NCBI GenBank assembly: GCA_964484285.1
Contig: CAZAEO010000099.1
Span: 1 to 7,612 of the forward strand
DNA: 7,612 nucleotides
Origin: CAZUQP01 sp964484285
GTDB lineage: Bacteria; Pseudomonadota; Gammaproteobacteria; DSM-16500
Direction of reading: 5' to 3'
Shown piece after piece: positions 6,660 to 7,612 of this stretch. The position numbers and the translations under genes were made by a program. Position 1 is the first letter of the stretch, and the number at the start of each line of letters is the position of its first letter. The notes under the pieces are model-generated. The model did no database searches. It was not told the origin of the DNA and was given only the letters and a program-made list of their open reading frames with translations.

Positions 6660-6675
6660 ACCGTCAATTTTTGCG

Positions 6676-6681
6676 TATAAT
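6676..6681 (+). promoter_or_regulatory. Possible -10 box for a transcript reading into tRNA-Glu
   Basis: A perfect TATAAT lies 100 bp before the tRNA. No good -35 is found at 15-18 bp upstream (the region reads TCCTCTTACC). If used, the transcript would start near 6688 and carry a leader of about 94 bases with an imperfect hairpin before the tRNA. I see no better -10 nearer to the tRNA, but the match could be chance in AT-rich DNA. Confidence 0.3.
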
Positions 6682-6690
6682 CCTAAACTC

Positions 6691-6728
6691 AGCAGCGGGA
6701 ACCGTAAGCAGCCAAAGCGGTTACTGCT
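6691..6728. repeat. Imperfect inverted repeat between pcnB and tRNA-Glu
   Basis: AGCAG (6691-6695) pairs with CTGCT (6724-6728), and AACCG (6700-6704) with CGGTT (6718-6722), giving a two-part stem with an internal loop. It would lie in the leader of a tRNA precursor on the plus strand, or in the pcnB 5' untranslated region on the minus strand. There is no T-run. Its role is unknown. Confidence 0.35.
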
Positions 6729-6740
6729 ATGCATTCAGGA

Positions 6741-6749
6741 ATAGTATCA
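6741..6749 (-). promoter_or_regulatory. Possible extended -10 promoter for pcnB
   Basis: The minus strand reads TG-A-TACTAT (6749-6741), an extended -10 element. At 17 bp upstream is TTCTCG, a poor -35, which extended -10 promoters tolerate. The start would fall near 6734, giving a pcnB leader of about 90 bases that includes the imperfect hairpin at 6691-6728. This is pattern evidence only. Confidence 0.3.
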
Positions 6750-6781
6750 TATTTAGTTTTTTCCGAGAAGATTTCTAATCT

Positions 6782-6857
6782 GCTCCCTTCGTCTAGTGGC
6801 CTAGGACACCGCCCTCTCACGGCGGTAACACGGGTTCGAAACCCGTAGGGAGCGCCA
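6782..6857 (+). tRNA. tRNA-Glu (anticodon CTC)
   Basis: The 76-base cloverleaf is complete. The acceptor stem GCTCCCT (6782-6788) pairs with AGGGAGC (6847-6853), followed by the discriminator G and an encoded CCA (6855-6857). The anticodon stem CCGCC/GGCGG encloses the loop CTCTCAC (6814-6820), so the anticodon is CTC (6816-6818), which reads GAG. The T arm ACGGG-TTCGAAA-CCCGT is intact. The body closely resembles Escherichia coli tRNA-Glu, whose anticodon loop is CTTTCAC (TTC anticodon). A TTC species is needed to read GAA, so it must be encoded elsewhere if this reading is right. No clear terminator follows. Confidence 0.95.
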
Positions 6858-7022
6858 TATTTAGCAATGAGTTGTCATTTATCGTTCAACAAATAATCAA
6901 CTTAGGTAAATGATCGGTAATATCCCTTGCTGGAAACTGTTGAAGTTGGGTTAGCGTTGAATGCAGCTTATTGAAGTTGTACCATGCTGCCCTTATGTAA
7001 GAACATACCGCGGAAAATCATC
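6858..7022 (+). promoter_or_regulatory. Spacer between tRNA-Glu and the lactamase gene, with candidate promoter and repeats
   Basis: This 165-bp gap has no gene that I can support. The best sigma-70-like promoter is TTGAAT (6957-6962), 17 bp, TACCAT (6980-6985), with a start near 6992, about 30 bases before the ATG at 7023. The 9-bp direct repeat TTGAAGTTG occurs at 6940-6948 and 6971-6979, 31 bp apart (about three helical turns), and its second copy lies in the promoter spacer, so it could be an operator. An inverted pair TCATTTA (6875-6881) and TAAATGA (6907-6913) is weak. The ribosome site before 7023 is only GCGGA. Confidence 0.35.
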
Positions 7023-7612
7023 ATGAAACTAAAAAAATTAACCTATTCCTTCTTATCATTTATTTTAATGTTTGTTTGCGCAGGACTTGCACAAGCTCGT
7101 CCTAAAAGCAAGCCCTTTCCTCCTTTTCATATTGCTGGCAATCTTTATTACGTTGGCGATAATTATCAAGCAGATTATTTAATTGTGACATCTCAAGGGA
7201 ATATTCTTATTAATAGTGGTTATGAAGCAGATGTTCCAACAATTAAGGCGAGTATTGAAAAGCTTGGATTTAAATTTAACGATACTAAAGTGTTTCTCAT
7301 TAGCCATGCACACTGTGACCATAGCGGAGGCAGCGCTTTAATTAAAAAAGAAACTGGCGCGAAATACATGGTGATGGATGCGGATGTGCCCGTGGTGGAG
7401 TCAGGCGGCAAAGCTGATTTTCAATATGGCAATAGCGATGATCCGGATAATCATTATCAACCAAGCAAAGTGGATCGAGTATTGCACGATGGCGATCAAG
7501 TGAAGCTCGGGCGTACGGTACTTGTTGCCCATCTGACTTCTGGCCATACAAAAGGCTGTACGACATGGACGATGAAGGTGATCGAGAAAGGCAAAACGTA
7601 TAGCGTTGTGAT
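7023..7612 (+). CDS. Subclass B3 metallo-beta-lactamase, FEZ-1-like, 3' end outside the window
   Basis: The open frame runs 196 codons plus two bases and leaves the window without a stop; B3 enzymes are near 280-300 residues, so about a third is missing. Residues 1-25 form a Sec signal ending A-Q-A, placing the enzyme in the periplasm. The zinc motif is HAHCDH (His95, His97, Asp99, His100), and His175 in GHTKGCTTWTM (174-184) is the third Zn1 ligand; the last Zn2 ligand (standard His263) lies beyond the window. From memory the sequence follows FEZ-1 of Legionella gormanii closely: 'PFPPF.IAGNLYYVG', 'GNILINS', 'IKASI.KLGFKF.DTK', 'KYMVMD.DV', 'SGGK.DF', 'VDKVLHDG'-like. It would hydrolyse beta-lactams, possibly carbapenems. 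Oddities: Cys98 where FEZ-1 has Phe, and LTSGHT where LTPGHT is usual. The ATG is the only one giving a complete signal peptide. Confidence 0.9.
   Translation, partial: MKLKKLTYSFLSFILMFVCAGLAQARPKSKPFPPFHIAGNLYYVGDNYQADYLIVTSQGNILINSGYEADVPTIKASIEKLGFKFNDTKVFLISHAHCDHSGGSALIKKETGAKYMVMDADVPVVESGGKADFQYGNSDDPDNHYQPSKVDRVLHDGDQVKLGRTVLVAHLTSGHTKGCTTWTMKVIEKGKTYSVV

Noticed and set aside
6662..6667. TTGACG on the minus strand as a -35 box for pcnB
   Set aside because: The matching -10 would fall at 6644-6639, inside the coding region beyond the ribosome site, and the string there is not TATAAT-like.
6581..6778. A 65-codon plus-strand frame running from inside pcnB towards the tRNA
   Set aside because: It overlaps the pcnB start antisense, has no Shine-Dalgarno and no recognisable product.
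7220..7566. Two minus-strand frames opposite the lactamase gene
   Set aside because: They are antisense to the zinc-motif region of a clear B3 lactamase.
1..7612. CRISPR array, toxin-antitoxin pair, riboswitch or complete insertion sequence
   Set aside because: No regularly spaced repeats, transposase, small overlapping gene pair or recognisable aptamer core was found on either strand.

Overview
This AT-rich window (roughly 40% G+C by eye) looks like chromosomal DNA of a gammaproteobacterium, most likely from the order Legionellales. This rests on a PcnB that closely matches the enterobacterial form, an ElaA-type acetyltransferase, a gammaproteobacterial tRNA-Glu, and above all a truncated subclass B3 metallo-beta-lactamase that I recall as close to FEZ-1 of Legionella gormanii. 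The lineage is an inference, since no search was run.

Layout from left to right. A plus-strand intrinsic terminator (15-42) closes a gene outside the window. Then come three minus-strand genes, transcribed right to left: elaA (2981-3436), a TPR/SAM-methyltransferase fusion (1384-2997) overlapping elaA by 17 bp, and a 410-residue lipoprotein with a GIN/DUF2807-like repetitive beta domain (59-1291). A 44-bp palindromic element (1319-1362), flanked by TTA direct repeats, sits between the last two. Divergent from elaA is aroA (3507-4778, plus), whose perfect TATAAT box lies so close to the ATG that the message may be leaderless. Facing aroA is a minus-strand pair: pcnB (poly(A) polymerase I, 5296-6645), then a small secreted protein of unknown function (4801-5262). 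At the right are tRNA-Glu(CTC) (6782-6857) and, beyond a 165-bp spacer, the 5' two thirds of the lactamase gene (7023 to the window end).

The genes do not form one pathway. They are housekeeping functions (shikimate pathway, RNA polyadenylation, a tRNA) mixed with envelope and secreted proteins (lipoprotein, 153-residue protein, periplasmic lactamase) and two probable modifying enzymes (acetyltransferase, methyltransferase) that are translationally coupled. I saw no CRISPR array, phage module or complete insertion sequence, and nothing that amounts to a new multi-gene system. The most notable points are the probable AUU start of pcnB (the same rare start known for Escherichia coli pcnB), the probably leaderless aroA with substituted substrate-binding residues, the palindromic micro-element, and the FEZ-1-like lactamase with a cysteine inside its zinc motif.
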